A stretch of DNA of 64,000 bases, taken from NCBI GenBank assembly GCA_963706685.1, contig CAVPMY010000019.1:62001-126000 (forward strand), read 5' to 3'. Positions 1 through 10,197 of the stretch are shown here, piece by piece (position 1 is the stretch's first letter; each line of letters begins with the position of its first letter). The notes beneath the pieces were generated by a model. That model made no database searches, was not told the origin of the DNA, and was given only the letters and a program-made list of their open reading frames with translations. Made by a program: the position numbers and the translations under genes. The stretch comes from CADEEN01 sp963706685. Lineage in GTDB: Bacteria; Pseudomonadota; Gammaproteobacteria; Burkholderiales; Burkholderiaceae_C.

Positions 1-93
1 GCCGGCGCCGGCGAAGACTTTGCCGAGGCCGCGCGCGGCGTGGCGCGGGCCAGCCGTGACCGCCTGGCCGCCGCGCAGGCGGCCTGCGGGTAG
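1..93 (+). CDS. 3' end of an unidentified gene
   Basis: The window opens inside a reading frame that runs 30 codons to a TAG stop at 91-93. The visible tail is Ala/Arg-rich and looks helical (it ends RLAAAQAACG). No domain can be recognised from so little. It lies 9 bp before the sensor kinase start, so the two may be co-transcribed. Function unknown. Confidence 0.45.
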   Translation, partial: AGAGEDFAEAARGVARASRDRLAAAQAACG

Positions 94-102
94 CGAGACA
101 GC

Positions 103-3100
103 ATGCATCGCGCCTCGACCACCCTCGATCAGCGCGTCGACCTGGCCGAACTGCGCATGGTGCGCATGCTCACCATCGCCGGCATGGTGCTGGCGGCCGG
201 CTTTTCGCTGATGTACCTGTGGTGGCCGGCAGACTCCGCCTTGGTCGGCGCGCGCATCGCGGGCTTGGCCTGCGCCGCGTTGGCGCTGGTCTTTGCACTG
301 CTGGCATTGCTGCCAACGATGGTGACGCTGGCGCAGACGGTCGTGCTGGCGGTGCTGGCCACCTGTGCCACGGCCGGTGTGATCGCGGCCATCGGCGGCG
401 ATGGCCTGCTGTCGCCCGGCCTGGCTTTCGTGCCGCTGCTGTTGTGCGCCGCGGCAACGCTGATCCGCCCGGCCGCGACCCTCATGCTGGCGCTGATCCA
501 CGGCGCCTTGCTGGCCGGCTTGAGCGTGGCCGTGCTGCGGGGCTCGATTGCGGCGCAGCACGGCGTCTCGACGCTGGGCCCGGCGGTGTTTGCGCAGGTT
601 GCACTGCTGGTGGCCGGCGTCGTCGTCGGACTGCTGAGCCGGCGTGCCATCAAAGGCGCGATCGCACGCGCGCGATCGCGCGAGCAGCGTTTTATCGGCC
701 TGCTGTCGGTGGCTGCCGATTGGTATTGGGAAACCGACGCCGAAATGCGCTACACCCACGTCGCGCGCCACGGCGATGGCCAGGCGGCATTGGCGCTGGA
801 AGGCCGGCTCGGCAAGGCGCCCTGGGAGATCAGCGACTTCGGCCTCGATGACGAGGCCATGGACGTCTTCCGCTCCGATCTCGAACTGCGTCGCCCTTTC
901 ACCGATCTGCGCGTGCTGCAGCGCGCGGTCGACGGCGTCGAGCGCTGCATGTCGATCAGTGGCCGGCCGCGCTTCGATGCGCGCGGCGTCTTCCTCGGCT
1001 ACTGGGGCGTCGGCCGCGACATCACTGACGATGCCGCCGCCGAAACCAAGCGCCGCGCCACCGAGCTGCGCTACCGCGAACTGTTCGCGCGCTCGCCGTC
1101 GCCGCTGGTGCTGCACCGTGGCGGCCACGTGCTCGACGCCAACGTCGCCGCGCTGGCGTTGTTCGGCGCCTGGGAGCAGAAAGACCTGATCGGCCAGTCG
1201 CTGCTCGGTTTTTACGATGCCGAGGACGGCTCGCGCGAAATGGCGTCGCAGCGCATTGCGCGTCTGGCCGCGGTGCCCGTCGGCGAAGCCGCGCCGCCGC
1301 AGCAATTCTCGATCCGGACCACGGCCGGTCGGCGCCTGACGGTTCAGGTCACCAGCGTCAAGGTCGAATCCGAAGGCGGCGAGGCCCTGTTGTCGATCTA
1401 CCGCGACGAAACCGACCGTCAACGCGCCGAAGGCGCGCTGGCGCGCTCGGAGGCGCTGCTGTCGCATGTGGTGGCCACCAACCCGGACATCATCACGCTG
1501 ATCGACCTCAGCACCGAGCGCTATGTCATGGTCAACGACGCCTTCGCAGCCTTGAGCGGCTACCAGCGCGACGAGGCCATCGGCCGCACCGCCACCGAGC
1601 TCGGCCTGTGGGGCAGCGACGAGGACCATGACCGCTTCTATTCGGACATGTTGAGCCACAACACCGTGCGCGACCGCACGATCATGTTTCGCCGCCGCGA
1701 CGGCCGCGATGTTCAGTTGCTGGTGTCGGCAGCCCGCTTCGTGATGGAAGGGCGTGACTACCTTGTCCTCAATGGCCGTGACATCACGCAAACCGAGCGC
1801 GCGCGCCTGGAGCGCGAAGCCCTGCTGACCAATGCCTCGATCGGCATCGCGATGACGCGCGACCGCATATTCCATCTCGCCAACCCGAGCTTCGAGCAGA
1901 TGTTCCGCTGGCCGCAGGGCGAACTCGTCGGCCAGCCCGGCGATGTGATCTCGGTGGATCGTGCGGCCTACGACGAGCTGGGGCGGCTGTGCGGCCCACC
2001 GCTGTCGCGCGGCGAGGCGGTGGAGCTCGAGCGCACCATGAAGCGCCACGACGGCAGCACTTTCCTCTGCCGGCTGCTGGCGCGGCCGATCGACCCGACA
2101 CGTCCGACCAAGGGCGGCACGATCTGGATCGCCGAAGACGTGACCGAGCGCCGGGCGGTCGAGCAGGCCTTGGCGCGTGCGCGCGACGAGGCCGAAGCCG
2201 CCAACCATGCCAAGAGCGCCTTCCTGGCCAACACCAGCCACGAGATCCGCACGCCGCTCAACGGCCTGGTCGGCCTGGCGCGCCTGGCCCGCCAGCCCGG
2301 GCTCGACGGCGCGCGGCGCGAGCAGTACCTGGCGCAGATCGACGACAGTGCGCAGGCGCTGGCCGGCGTCATCAGCGACATCCTCGACCTGTCGAAGATC
2401 GAGGCCGGCAAGCTGCGCCTGGAGCAGACCGATTTCGACCTGCACGCGCTGCTCGAATCGGTCGAGCATGGCTACGCGGCGCTGGCCGAAGGCCATGCGC
2501 TGGCGCTGACGATGCATGTCAGCAGCGGCGTACCGCGGCGCGTGCGCGGCGACCCGGTGCGGCTGCGGCAGATCCTGTCCAACTTTCTCAGCAACGCGCT
2601 CAAGTTCACGGCGGCCGGTGCGGTTCGCGTGCACGTGCGCTTGCTCGAATCGCAGACGGTGCGCTTCGAAGTCGAAGACAGCGGCCCGGGCATTTCGCCC
2701 GAGGTGCAGGCGCGGTTGTTCCAGCCGTTCACGCAAGGCGATGTCTCGACCACGCGGCGCTTCGGCGGCACCGGCCTGGGCCTGTCGATCTGCCGCGAGC
2801 TGGCCGAGCTGATGGGTGGCACGGTCGGCGTGCGCAGCGAGGTCGGCCACGGCAGCCGCTTCTGGGCCGAGCTGCCCTTGCCGGCCAGCGAGCAAGCGGC
2901 GCCAGCGTCGGCCTTCGCGCCGCTCGATGATGCGAACGGTCCCTTGGCCGGGCTCGACCTGCTGATCGTCGAAGACAACCCGGTCAACATGATGATTGCC
3001 ACGACCATCCTGCGGCAGTGGGGCGTCACGGTGGCCGAAGCCGTCAACGGCGCCGACGCGGTGCTCGCCATCAACGCCCGCGCCGATGCCGGCCGGCCGT

Positions 3101-3390
3101 TCGACCTGGTACTGATGGATGTGCAGATGCCGGTGCAAGGCGGCCATGAGGCCACACGCGTGCTGCGCCGGCGCTTTGCCGCCGACGAGTTGCCGATCAT
3201 TGCGCTGACCGCCGCCGCGCTGACTTCCGAGCGCGACCAGGCGCTGGCCGCCGGCATGAACGATTTCCTGACCAAGCCGCTCGATGCGCAGCGCCTGCAC
3301 GACGCGCTGCTGCGCTGGGGAATGTTCAGGCAGGCAGCGGCGGGCGCCACAGCGGCCAGACCAGCCAGGCCGCCAGTGTCCACATCGTGA
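103..3390 (+). CDS. Hybrid sensor histidine kinase with multiple PAS domains and a receiver
   Basis: A 1095-residue membrane sensor. The first ~200 residues hold about six hydrophobic segments. Next come four PAS-like units (about 205-320, 328-445, 450-565 and 570-695), including a WYWETD and a YRELFARSPSP start. The HisKA phospho-acceptor is H713 in SHEIRTPLNG. The HATPase domain shows N- and G-box motifs (SNFLSNALKF, DSGPGIS, GGTGLGLSI). The C-terminal receiver has IVEDNPVN, the phospho-acceptor D1006 (LMDVQMP) and a TKPL lysine. It should autophosphorylate and pass phosphate to its own receiver, then to an unseen Hpt or regulator. No response regulator lies beside it and the ligand is unknown. 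Its 3' end overlaps the convergent exporter gene by 65 bp. Confidence 0.93.
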   Translation: MHRASTTLDQRVDLAELRMVRMLTIAGMVLAAGFSLMYLWWPADSALVGARIAGLACAALALVFALLALLPTMVTLAQTVVLAVLATCATAGVIAAIGGDGLLSPGLAFVPLLLCAAATLIRPAATLMLALIHGALLAGLSVAVLRGSIAAQHGVSTLGPAVFAQVALLVAGVVVGLLSRRAIKGAIARARSREQRFIGLLSVAADWYWETDAEMRYTHVARHGDGQAALALEGRLGKAPWEISDFGLDDEAMDVFRSDLELRRPFTDLRVLQRAVDGVERCMSISGRPRFDARGVFLGYWGVGRDITDDAAAETKRRATELRYRELFARSPSPLVLHRGGHVLDANVAALALFGAWEQKDLIGQSLLGFYDAEDGSREMASQRIARLAAVPVGEAAPPQQFSIRTTAGRRLTVQVTSVKVESEGGEALLSIYRDETDRQRAEGALARSEALLSHVVATNPDIITLIDLSTERYVMVNDAFAALSGYQRDEAIGRTATELGLWGSDEDHDRFYSDMLSHNTVRDRTIMFRRRDGRDVQLLVSAARFVMEGRDYLVLNGRDITQTERARLEREALLTNASIGIAMTRDRIFHLANPSFEQMFRWPQGELVGQPGDVISVDRAAYDELGRLCGPPLSRGEAVELERTMKRHDGSTFLCRLLARPIDPTRPTKGGTIWIAEDVTERRAVEQALARARDEAEAANHAKSAFLANTSHEIRTPLNGLVGLARLARQPGLDGARREQYLAQIDDSAQALAGVISDILDLSKIEAGKLRLEQTDFDLHALLESVEHGYAALAEGHALALTMHVSSGVPRRVRGDPVRLRQILSNFLSNALKFTAAGAVRVHVRLLESQTVRFEVEDSGPGISPEVQARLFQPFTQGDVSTTRRFGGTGLGLSICRELAELMGGTVGVRSEVGHGSRFWAELPLPASEQAAPASAFAPLDDANGPLAGLDLLIVEDNPVNMMIATTILRQWGVTVAEAVNGADAVLAINARADAGRPFDLVLMDVQMPVQGGHEATRVLRRRFAADELPIIALTAAALTSERDQALAAGMNDFLTKPLDAQRLHDALLRWGMFRQAAAGATAARPARPPVSTS

Positions 3391-3979
3391 GGCCGATCAG
3401 TCCATCGAGCAGGCGCCAGGCTGCGGGGCGCTCGAACCACGGCGCGAGTTGGCGCGCGCCATAGGCCAGGCCGAAGAACCAGACAAAGCTGGCCGTACAG
3501 GCGCCGGCGAGAAACGCTGCGCGCAGCAGCGGCGGCTGTTGCCCGCCGACGCTGCCGACGAGCAGCACCGTGTCCAGGTAGACATGCGGGTTGAGGAAGG
3601 TGAAGGCCGCGGCCTGTGCCAACACCTGACCGCGTGAGCGCCGCGGTGCATCCGCCGCGGCGTGCAAGGCCTGCGGCCGCCACGCGCGGCGCAGCGCCAG
3701 CAGACCGTAGACGGCGAGAAACAGCGCACCGACCGCCGCCATCGCATTGGCCAGCGCCGGCATGGCGGCAATCGCCTGGCCCATGCCGAGCACACCCGCG
3801 CTCATCAGCAGGGCATCGCTCAGACCACAGAACAAGGCCACGGCGCCGACATGTTCGTGCGCCAGCCCCTGCCGCAGCACGAACGCGTTTTGCGCGCCGA
3901 TGGCAATGATCAGCGAGGCCGAGAGCCCAACACCGGTGGTAAACGGGGGCAGCAGGGAGGACAACAGAGCGGCCGACAT
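3326..3979 (-). CDS. LysE/ArgO-family amino-acid exporter
   Basis: A 217-residue inner-membrane protein with about six hydrophobic segments. The N-terminal region carries the family pattern GAQNAFVLRQG, typical of LysE/ArgO basic amino-acid exporters, and the length fits the family (~200-220). By family it would export arginine, lysine or a related amino acid using the proton gradient. The substrate cannot be read from the sequence. It converges on, and overlaps, the hybrid kinase gene. It lies 47 bp downstream of the LacI-type gene on the same strand, so read-through from that gene is possible. Confidence 0.85.
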   Translation of the reverse strand: MSAALLSSLLPPFTTGVGLSASLIIAIGAQNAFVLRQGLAHEHVGAVALFCGLSDALLMSAGVLGMGQAIAAMPALANAMAAVGALFLAVYGLLALRRAWRPQALHAAADAPRRSRGQVLAQAAAFTFLNPHVYLDTVLLVGSVGGQQPPLLRAAFLAGACTASFVWFFGLAYGARQLAPWFERPAAWRLLDGLIGLTMWTLAAWLVWPLWRPPLPA

Positions 3980-4026
3980 CGGCGCGCATTGTGGCCGCGA
4001 GGCGGTGCCTCGCCTTCGTGCCCGGC

Positions 4027-5094
4027 TCAGGCCGATTGGCGCGGCAGCAGTGCCCAGGGCAGGCGCAATCCGGCCGCCGGTGCCTTGCCGTCGAGGGCGG
4101 CCAGCAGCGCGCGTGCGGCGGCGGCACCGATCTCCAGCCGCGGCACTTGCACGGTGGACAGCGCCGGCGCGAGCTGGCGGCCGAGCGCAAAGTCGCCGAA
4201 GCCGAGCAGCGCCATGTCGCGCGGCACATTCAGGCCTGCCGCCTGCGCGGCCAGCATGGCGCCGCAGGCCAGGTGGTCGTTGGCAAAGGCCACGGCCGTG
4301 AAGGCCGGCCGGCCATGGGCATCGAGCAGCAAAGGCAGCGACTGGCGGCCGGCCTGCATCGCCTCCCCGGCCAGCGGCGCCACCAGGCGCCGCGCTGCGA
4401 CACGGCGCCGCCGGGCCTCGGCGAGGAAGCCCTGGCCGCGCTCGTGGGCGCGGAAGTCTTCGGCCACGCCACTGTCCAGGTAGGCCAGCGACTGGTGGCC
4501 GCGCTCGATCAGGTGCACCGCCATCGCCCGGCCGACCTCGGCATGGTCAAAGCCGATCTGCGTGAACCCCGTGTCTTGGCGGTGGTGATCCCAGATCTCG
4601 ATCACCGGTGCGCCACGCTCGCGAGCCTGCCGCAGCAGCGCCAGTGCACCGTCGCTGTGGCGGCGTCCGGTGACGACGATGGCGCTCGGGTACCAGCCCA
4701 TCAATGCGCGCAGCTGCTCCTCTTCGCGCTGCGTCGAGTAGTTGGTTGCGGCCAGCAGCAGCTCGCAGCCCGAGCCTTGCAGCGCATCGGCCAGGCCCTG
4801 CACGGTCTCGGCAAAGATCGAATTGGCAATGCTCGGAATCAGCGCTGCGACCATGCGCGAGTTGCCGGCGCCGGCGCTGGCCAATGCGCCGGCCTGCTTG
4901 TTGGGCACATAGCCGGTGGCGGACAGCGCGCGCGCGATCGCCGCCGCGGTCTGGTCGGCCACGCGCTGCGGCTGGCGCAGGTAGCGCGAGACCGTGATGG
5001 CAGTGACGCCGGCGGCCGCGGCCACGTCGGCCAGCGTCGTGCGGCCGTGGCTGCGCCGCGGGGCTCGGGTTTTCAGGGATGGTCGCGGGCTCAC
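4027..5094 (-). CDS. LacI-family repressor, GntR/IdnR-like, of the sugar operon
   Basis: A 355-residue regulator. The N-terminal helix-turn-helix is TTLADVAAAAGVTAITVSRYL, followed by the hinge (GYVPNKQAGAL) and a periplasmic-binding-like sensor domain. The N-terminal half resembles GntR/IdnR of enterobacteria as I recall them. I chose the GTG at 5094 (V-S-P-R-P-S). A longer frame reaches 5178 but would code through the operator and past the start of the divergent gene. It is divergent from the dehydratase gene with 71 bp between them. The likely role is repression of the 5166-17348 operon, relieved by a sugar acid or keto-acid intermediate, and probably autoregulation. The effector is inferred, not shown. 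Confidence 0.9.
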   Translation of the reverse strand: MSPRPSLKTRAPRRSHGRTTLADVAAAAGVTAITVSRYLRQPQRVADQTAAAIARALSATGYVPNKQAGALASAGAGNSRMVAALIPSIANSIFAETVQGLADALQGSGCELLLAATNYSTQREEEQLRALMGWYPSAIVVTGRRHSDGALALLRQARERGAPVIEIWDHHRQDTGFTQIGFDHAEVGRAMAVHLIERGHQSLAYLDSGVAEDFRAHERGQGFLAEARRRRVAARRLVAPLAGEAMQAGRQSLPLLLDAHGRPAFTAVAFANDHLACGAMLAAQAAGLNVPRDMALLGFGDFALGRQLAPALSTVQVPRLEIGAAAARALLAALDGKAPAAGLRLPWALLPRQSA

Positions 5095-5105
5095 GATTTG
5101 GCTAA

Positions 5106-5119
5106 TGTTAGCGGTAACA
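5106..5119. promoter_or_regulatory. GntR-type operator between repressor and sugar operon
   Basis: The dyad TGTTAGCGGTAACA has perfect 5-bp arms (TGTTA/TAACA) around GCGG. It differs at one core position from the enterobacterial GntR/IdnR operator ATGTTACCGGTAACAT. It sits 11 bp upstream of the chosen repressor start and 46 bp upstream of the dehydratase start, so one site could control both directions. Confidence 0.75.
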
Positions 5120-5165
5120 CCAGGAAACGCGATCCGCTCGAACCCTAGATCCCGATGGCCGTCCG

Positions 5166-6902
5166 ATGACCAAGACACTCGCCGATCTGCGCAGCCGCCG
5201 CTGGTTTGATGCCGGCGGCATGCGTGCCTTTGCGCACCGCCAGCGCATGCAGCAGCAGGGCCTGCGGCGCGAGGATGTGATGCAGCGGCCGTGCATCGCC
5301 ATCGTCAACACCTGGAGCGATCTCTCGCCGTGCCACGCGCACCTGCGCGAACGCGCCGAGGCCGTCAAGCGCGGCGTGCTGATGGCCGGCGGTTTGCCGT
5401 TCGAGCTGCCGGCGCTGTCGCTCGGCGAGGTCATCGTCAAGCCGACGACGATGCTGTATCGCAACCTGCTGGCGATGGAAGTCGAGGAGCTGTTGCGCTC
5501 GCACCCGGTGGACGGCGTCGTGCTGCTCGCCGGCTGCGACAAGACGACGCCGGGCACCGTGATGGGGGCCATCAGCATGGGCCTGCCGACGATCTTCTGC
5601 AGCGCCGGTCCGATGCTCAACGACCGCTATCTCAAACCCGGCGAGCCCGAACGCAAGGTCGGTGCCGGCACGCACACCCGCATGTTCTGGGACGAGCTCC
5701 AGGCCGGCCGTGTCAGCGACGCCGAGTGGGTGCAGCTCGAAACGCACATGACGCGCAGCCCCGGCACCTGCAACACGATGGGCACGGCCAGCACGATGAC
5801 CTCGATCGTCGAGGCCCTGGGCCTGGCACTGCCGGGATCGACGGCCATTCCGGCCATGGACGCCGCCCACACGCGCATGGCGACGAGCTGCGGAGAGCGC
5901 ATCGTGCAGATGGTGTGGGAGGACTTGACTCCGCGGCAGATCCTGACGCAGGGCGCGTTCAAGAATGCGGCGGCGGTGCAGATGGCGCTCGGCGGTTCGA
6001 CCAACGCTGCGATCCACCTCATCGCGATGGCGCGCCGGGCCGGTGTCGACCTGACCCTCGACCACCTCGACGCCATCGGCCGCGCGGTACCGGTGCTGGC
6101 CAACCTGTTCCCGAGCGGCGACCGGCTGATGGAGGATTTTCACTTCGCCGGCGGCTTGCCGGCGCTGATGTCGCGCATTGTCGAGCACCTCTTCCTCGAC
6201 CAGCGCAACGTCAACGGCAAGACCCTCGGCGAGAATCTGGAGGGCATACAGGTGCTTGATGACGCAGTGATCCGGCCGCTCGCCAACCCAGTCAGCGCCA
6301 ACGGTGCGCTGGCCGTGCTGCGCGGCAACCTGGCGCCCGAAGGCGCGGTGATGAAGGCCAGCGCGGCCAGCCCGACGTTCTTCAAACACCGCGGCCGTGC
6401 CATCGTCTTCGATGACCCAGCGGCCATGAACAAGGCCTGCGCCGACCCGGCCCTGGACTGCGACGAGACGAGCGTGCTCGTGTTGCGCAACGCCGGCCCG
6501 GTGGGCGCGCCGGGCATGCCCGAATGGGGCGGTTTGCCGATACCGACCAAACTGTTGGCGCGCGGCGTGCGCGACATGGTGCGCATCTCCGATGCGCGCA
6601 TGAGCGGCACCCACTATGGCACCTGCGTCCTCCATGTCAGCCCGGAGAGCGCCATCGGCGGACCGCTGGCGCTGGTGAACACGGGCGACTGGATCGAGGT
6701 CGATGTCGCCGCGCGCCGCCTGCACCTGGATGTGGGCGACGAAGAGCTGGCGCGCCGCCGCGCCGCGTGGCAGCCCGCACCCGAACCCTACGCGCGCGGC
6801 TTTGCCAAGCTGTACCGGGCGCATGTCACGCAGGCCCATGAGGGTTGCGACTTCGATTTCCTGCAAGGCCCGGACGCGACGCCCGAGCCTGTCATCTACT
6901 AA
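5166..6902 (+). CDS. IlvD/Edd-family sugar-acid dehydratase (pentonate dehydratase-like)
   Basis: A 578-residue dehydratase of the IlvD/Edd superfamily. The three cluster cysteines are in place: C56 (SDLSPCHAHL), C124 (AGCDKTTPG) and C202 (SPGTCNTMG). This matches the [2Fe-2S] plus Mg2+ enzymes of the L-arabinonate/D-xylonate branch. It would convert an aldonic acid to the 2-keto-3-deoxy acid. The neighbouring lactonase, sugar dehydrogenase and aldolase support a sugar-acid role over branched-chain amino-acid synthesis. It is the first gene of the operon, transcribed away from the LacI-type gene. The exact substrate (xylonate, arabinonate or another aldonate) is not resolved. Confidence 0.88.
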   Translation: MTKTLADLRSRRWFDAGGMRAFAHRQRMQQQGLRREDVMQRPCIAIVNTWSDLSPCHAHLRERAEAVKRGVLMAGGLPFELPALSLGEVIVKPTTMLYRNLLAMEVEELLRSHPVDGVVLLAGCDKTTPGTVMGAISMGLPTIFCSAGPMLNDRYLKPGEPERKVGAGTHTRMFWDELQAGRVSDAEWVQLETHMTRSPGTCNTMGTASTMTSIVEALGLALPGSTAIPAMDAAHTRMATSCGERIVQMVWEDLTPRQILTQGAFKNAAAVQMALGGSTNAAIHLIAMARRAGVDLTLDHLDAIGRAVPVLANLFPSGDRLMEDFHFAGGLPALMSRIVEHLFLDQRNVNGKTLGENLEGIQVLDDAVIRPLANPVSANGALAVLRGNLAPEGAVMKASAASPTFFKHRGRAIVFDDPAAMNKACADPALDCDETSVLVLRNAGPVGAPGMPEWGGLPIPTKLLARGVRDMVRISDARMSGTHYGTCVLHVSPESAIGGPLALVNTGDWIEVDVAARRLHLDVGDEELARRRAAWQPAPEPYARGFAKLYRAHVTQAHEGCDFDFLQGPDATPEPVIY

Positions 6903-6917
6903 GACCGAGGCCCCGCC

Positions 6918-7732
6918 ATGAATCCCTTGTGCCAACTCCTCAAATCGTCCGGCTCGCAGGCTCCGCTGGGGACCTGGCTGATGGCGGCCAGCCCGTTGGT
7001 CACCGAGGCCATGGGCCACGCCGGTTTCCAGTGGGGCGTGATCGACATGGAGCACACGCCGCTCGACATGATGGAAGTGATCCAGCTGCTGCAGGCCGCC
7101 GGCAACACCAAGATGGTGCCGATCGTTCGTGTGCCGTGGAACGACGCAGTGACGATCAAGCGCGTGCTCGATGCCGGCGCGCAGACGCTGCTGATCCCCT
7201 TCGTGCAAAACGCCGAAGAGGCTGCGCGCGCCGTGGCTGCCACGCGCTACCCGCCCGAAGGCATCCGTGGCCTGGCCGGCATGAGCCGGGGCTCGAAATT
7301 CGGCACCGTGCCGGACTACGCCAAGACCGCCAACAAGACCGTCGGCGCGGTGCTGCAACTCGAGACGCCGGCGGCAGTGGCGCAACTCGAGGCCATCGCC
7401 GCGGTGCCGGGTGTCGATTCGCTGTTCATGGGCCCGGGCGACCTGTCGGCCGCGCTCGGCCATCCGGGCAACACCACGCACGCCGACGTCATGGCTGTGA
7501 TGGCCGATGCCGCACGACGCTGCAATGCGGTGAAGATGCCGGTGGGCACCGTCGGTGGCACGCCCGAACTGGTCGTGCAGTACCGCGCGATGGGCTTCAA
7601 CTACGTGGCCATCGCCAGCGACCTCGGCCTGCTGATGCGCGGCGCACAGGCGGCGGTGAAGGCGCTGACGACACCCGACGGCGAGACGCATGTGCACACC
7701 CTGTCCGGCGGTACGCAGACGGGAGGTTATTG

Positions 7733-7733
<1 letters not shown>
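6918..7733 (+). CDS. HpcH/HpaI-family 2-keto-3-deoxy-sugar-acid aldolase
   Basis: A 271-residue class II (metal-dependent) aldolase of the HpcH/HpaI family. Family signatures are GTWLMAASP at the N-terminus, WGVIDMEHTPLD with the metal/substrate acidic residues, IVRVPWND, and MGPGDLSAALG. It should cleave the 2-keto-3-deoxy acid from the preceding dehydratase to pyruvate and an aldehyde (glycolaldehyde if the sugar is a pentose). It starts 15 bp after the dehydratase stop and its TGA overlaps the next ATG (TGATG), so it is coupled to the ABC ATPase gene. Substrate stereochemistry is unknown. Confidence 0.87.
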
Positions 7734-8809
<1,076 letters not shown>

Positions 8810-8853
8810 TCCTTTTCTCTTCCACCCCCGATGACACCCAGGAGACACACCCC

Positions 8854-10134
8854 ATGAAGCGCCGTACCACGTTCACTGCATTGGCCACCGCCGCGGCCTG
8901 CGTCACGCTCACGCTCGGCCTGGCGGCCTCGGCCTACGCGCAACAGACCACGCTGCGCGTGTTCTCGGGCGGCGCCAACCAGCGCCCCGACCTGATGCGC
9001 AAGTTGTTCGACCAGTACCAGGCCAAGAACTCCAACGTCAAGATCGACATCGAAACCGGCGGCGCGACCAGTGAATTGCAGCGCCAGTACCTGAGCACCG
9101 TGCTCAATGCCAAGGACTCGGCGATCGACATCTACCTGATCGACATCGTCAACCCGGCGCAGTACTACGGCGCCGGCTGGCTCGAGCCGCTCGACGCCCA
9201 CATCGGCAAGCCGGCCGAGGTGCTGAAGCCCTACCTGCCGGTGTACTCCACCGCCGACGTCGTCGACGGCAAGCTGGCCGCGATGCCGGCCTTTGCCGAT
9301 GCGATGTTCATGTACTACCGCAAGGATCTGCTCGAAAAGCACGGCCTCAAGGAGCCCAAGACCTGGGACGAACTCAGCGCCGCCGCGACCAAGATCCAGA
9401 AGGCCGAGGGCGACGCCAACCTGCAAGGCCTGTCGATCCAGGGTGCGCCGATCGAAGGTGCGGTCTGCACCTTCCTGCTGCCTTACTGGAGCCAGGGCAA
9501 GGACTTCAACGATGCGGCCGGCAAGATGACGCTCGACAAGGCGGCGGCGACCAAGGGCCTGGCGACGTGGTTGTCGATGGTCGATGCCGGTGTCATCAAG
9601 AAGAACGTCGCCGAGGTCAAGACGCCCGACACCGTCAACGAGTTCAAGGCCGGCCAGGTCGTGTTCGCGATCAACTGGGGCTTCGCCTGGGACCGCTTCC
9701 AGAGCGACAAGGACTCGACCGTGCAGGGCAAGGTCGGCGTGATGCCGTTGCCGGCGATGGCCGGCGGCAAGAGCGCGACCTGCATCGGCGGCTGGCAATG
9801 GGCGGTGAGCGCCTTCAGCAAGAGCAAGGCCGAGGCGGCCAAGCTGGTCAAGTTCATGTCGAGCCCTGAATCGAGCAAGTTCCTGGCTGCCGAAGGCTCG
9901 TTGCTGCCGGTCTACCAGAGCGTCTACACCGATGCCGACGTGGTCAAGGCCGTGCCTTGGTTCAAGGACGCCGCCAACGTCGTCGTCGCCGGCAAGAGCC
10001 GCCCGTTGTCGAAGGACTACGGTCAGGTCAGCGACGTCATCCGCACGACGACCAGCGCCGTGCTGGCCCGCACCAAGACGCCGGCCGAGGGCGTGGGTGA
10101 GATCGAGAGCCGCCTGGCCCGCGTCATGCGTTAA
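8854..10134 (+). CDS. Periplasmic sugar-binding protein of the ABC transporter
   Basis: A 426-residue family 1 extracellular solute-binding protein. It has a classical signal peptide (KRR, a hydrophobic stretch, then ASAYAQ near residue 30), and the mature part begins TLRVFSGGANQRPDLM. A GGAG ribosome-binding site lies 8-13 bp before the ATG. It captures the sugar in the periplasm for the membrane subunits encoded next. Family 1 proteins bind a wide range of mono- and oligosaccharides, so the ligand is inferred only from the pathway genes around it. The frame is open far upstream, but that stretch is the ATPase gene in another frame. Confidence 0.92.
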   Translation: MKRRTTFTALATAAACVTLTLGLAASAYAQQTTLRVFSGGANQRPDLMRKLFDQYQAKNSNVKIDIETGGATSELQRQYLSTVLNAKDSAIDIYLIDIVNPAQYYGAGWLEPLDAHIGKPAEVLKPYLPVYSTADVVDGKLAAMPAFADAMFMYYRKDLLEKHGLKEPKTWDELSAAATKIQKAEGDANLQGLSIQGAPIEGAVCTFLLPYWSQGKDFNDAAGKMTLDKAAATKGLATWLSMVDAGVIKKNVAEVKTPDTVNEFKAGQVVFAINWGFAWDRFQSDKDSTVQGKVGVMPLPAMAGGKSATCIGGWQWAVSAFSKSKAEAAKLVKFMSSPESSKFLAAEGSLLPVYQSVYTDADVVKAVPWFKDAANVVVAGKSRPLSKDYGQVSDVIRTTTSAVLARTKTPAEGVGEIESRLARVMR

Positions 10135-10157
10135 CGCTTCGCAAGAAGGAAACACGC

Positions 10158-10174
10158 CGCGGGCAAAGCCCGCG
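10158..10174 (+). other. Intercistronic stem-loop after the binding-protein gene
   Basis: CGCGGGC-AAA-GCCCGCG forms a perfect 7-bp GC stem with a 3-base loop, 23 bp after the binding-protein stop and with no T-tract. Such hairpins often stabilise the upstream mRNA, so that binding protein is made in excess over permeases. That role is inference. Confidence 0.6.
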
Positions 10175-10197
10175 ACGTGTCCGTGAAGGGGATACTC

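Noticed and set aside
5095..5178. Extended start of the LacI-type gene at 5178
   Set aside because: It would code through the operator dyad and into the divergent gene; the GTG at 5094 gives the normal LacI N-terminus.
5145..7697. 850-codon open frame on the minus strand opposite the dehydratase and aldolase genes
   Set aside because: A shadow of high-GC codon bias: the composition is His/Arg/Ala-rich with no domain, and the plus strand holds two clear enzymes.
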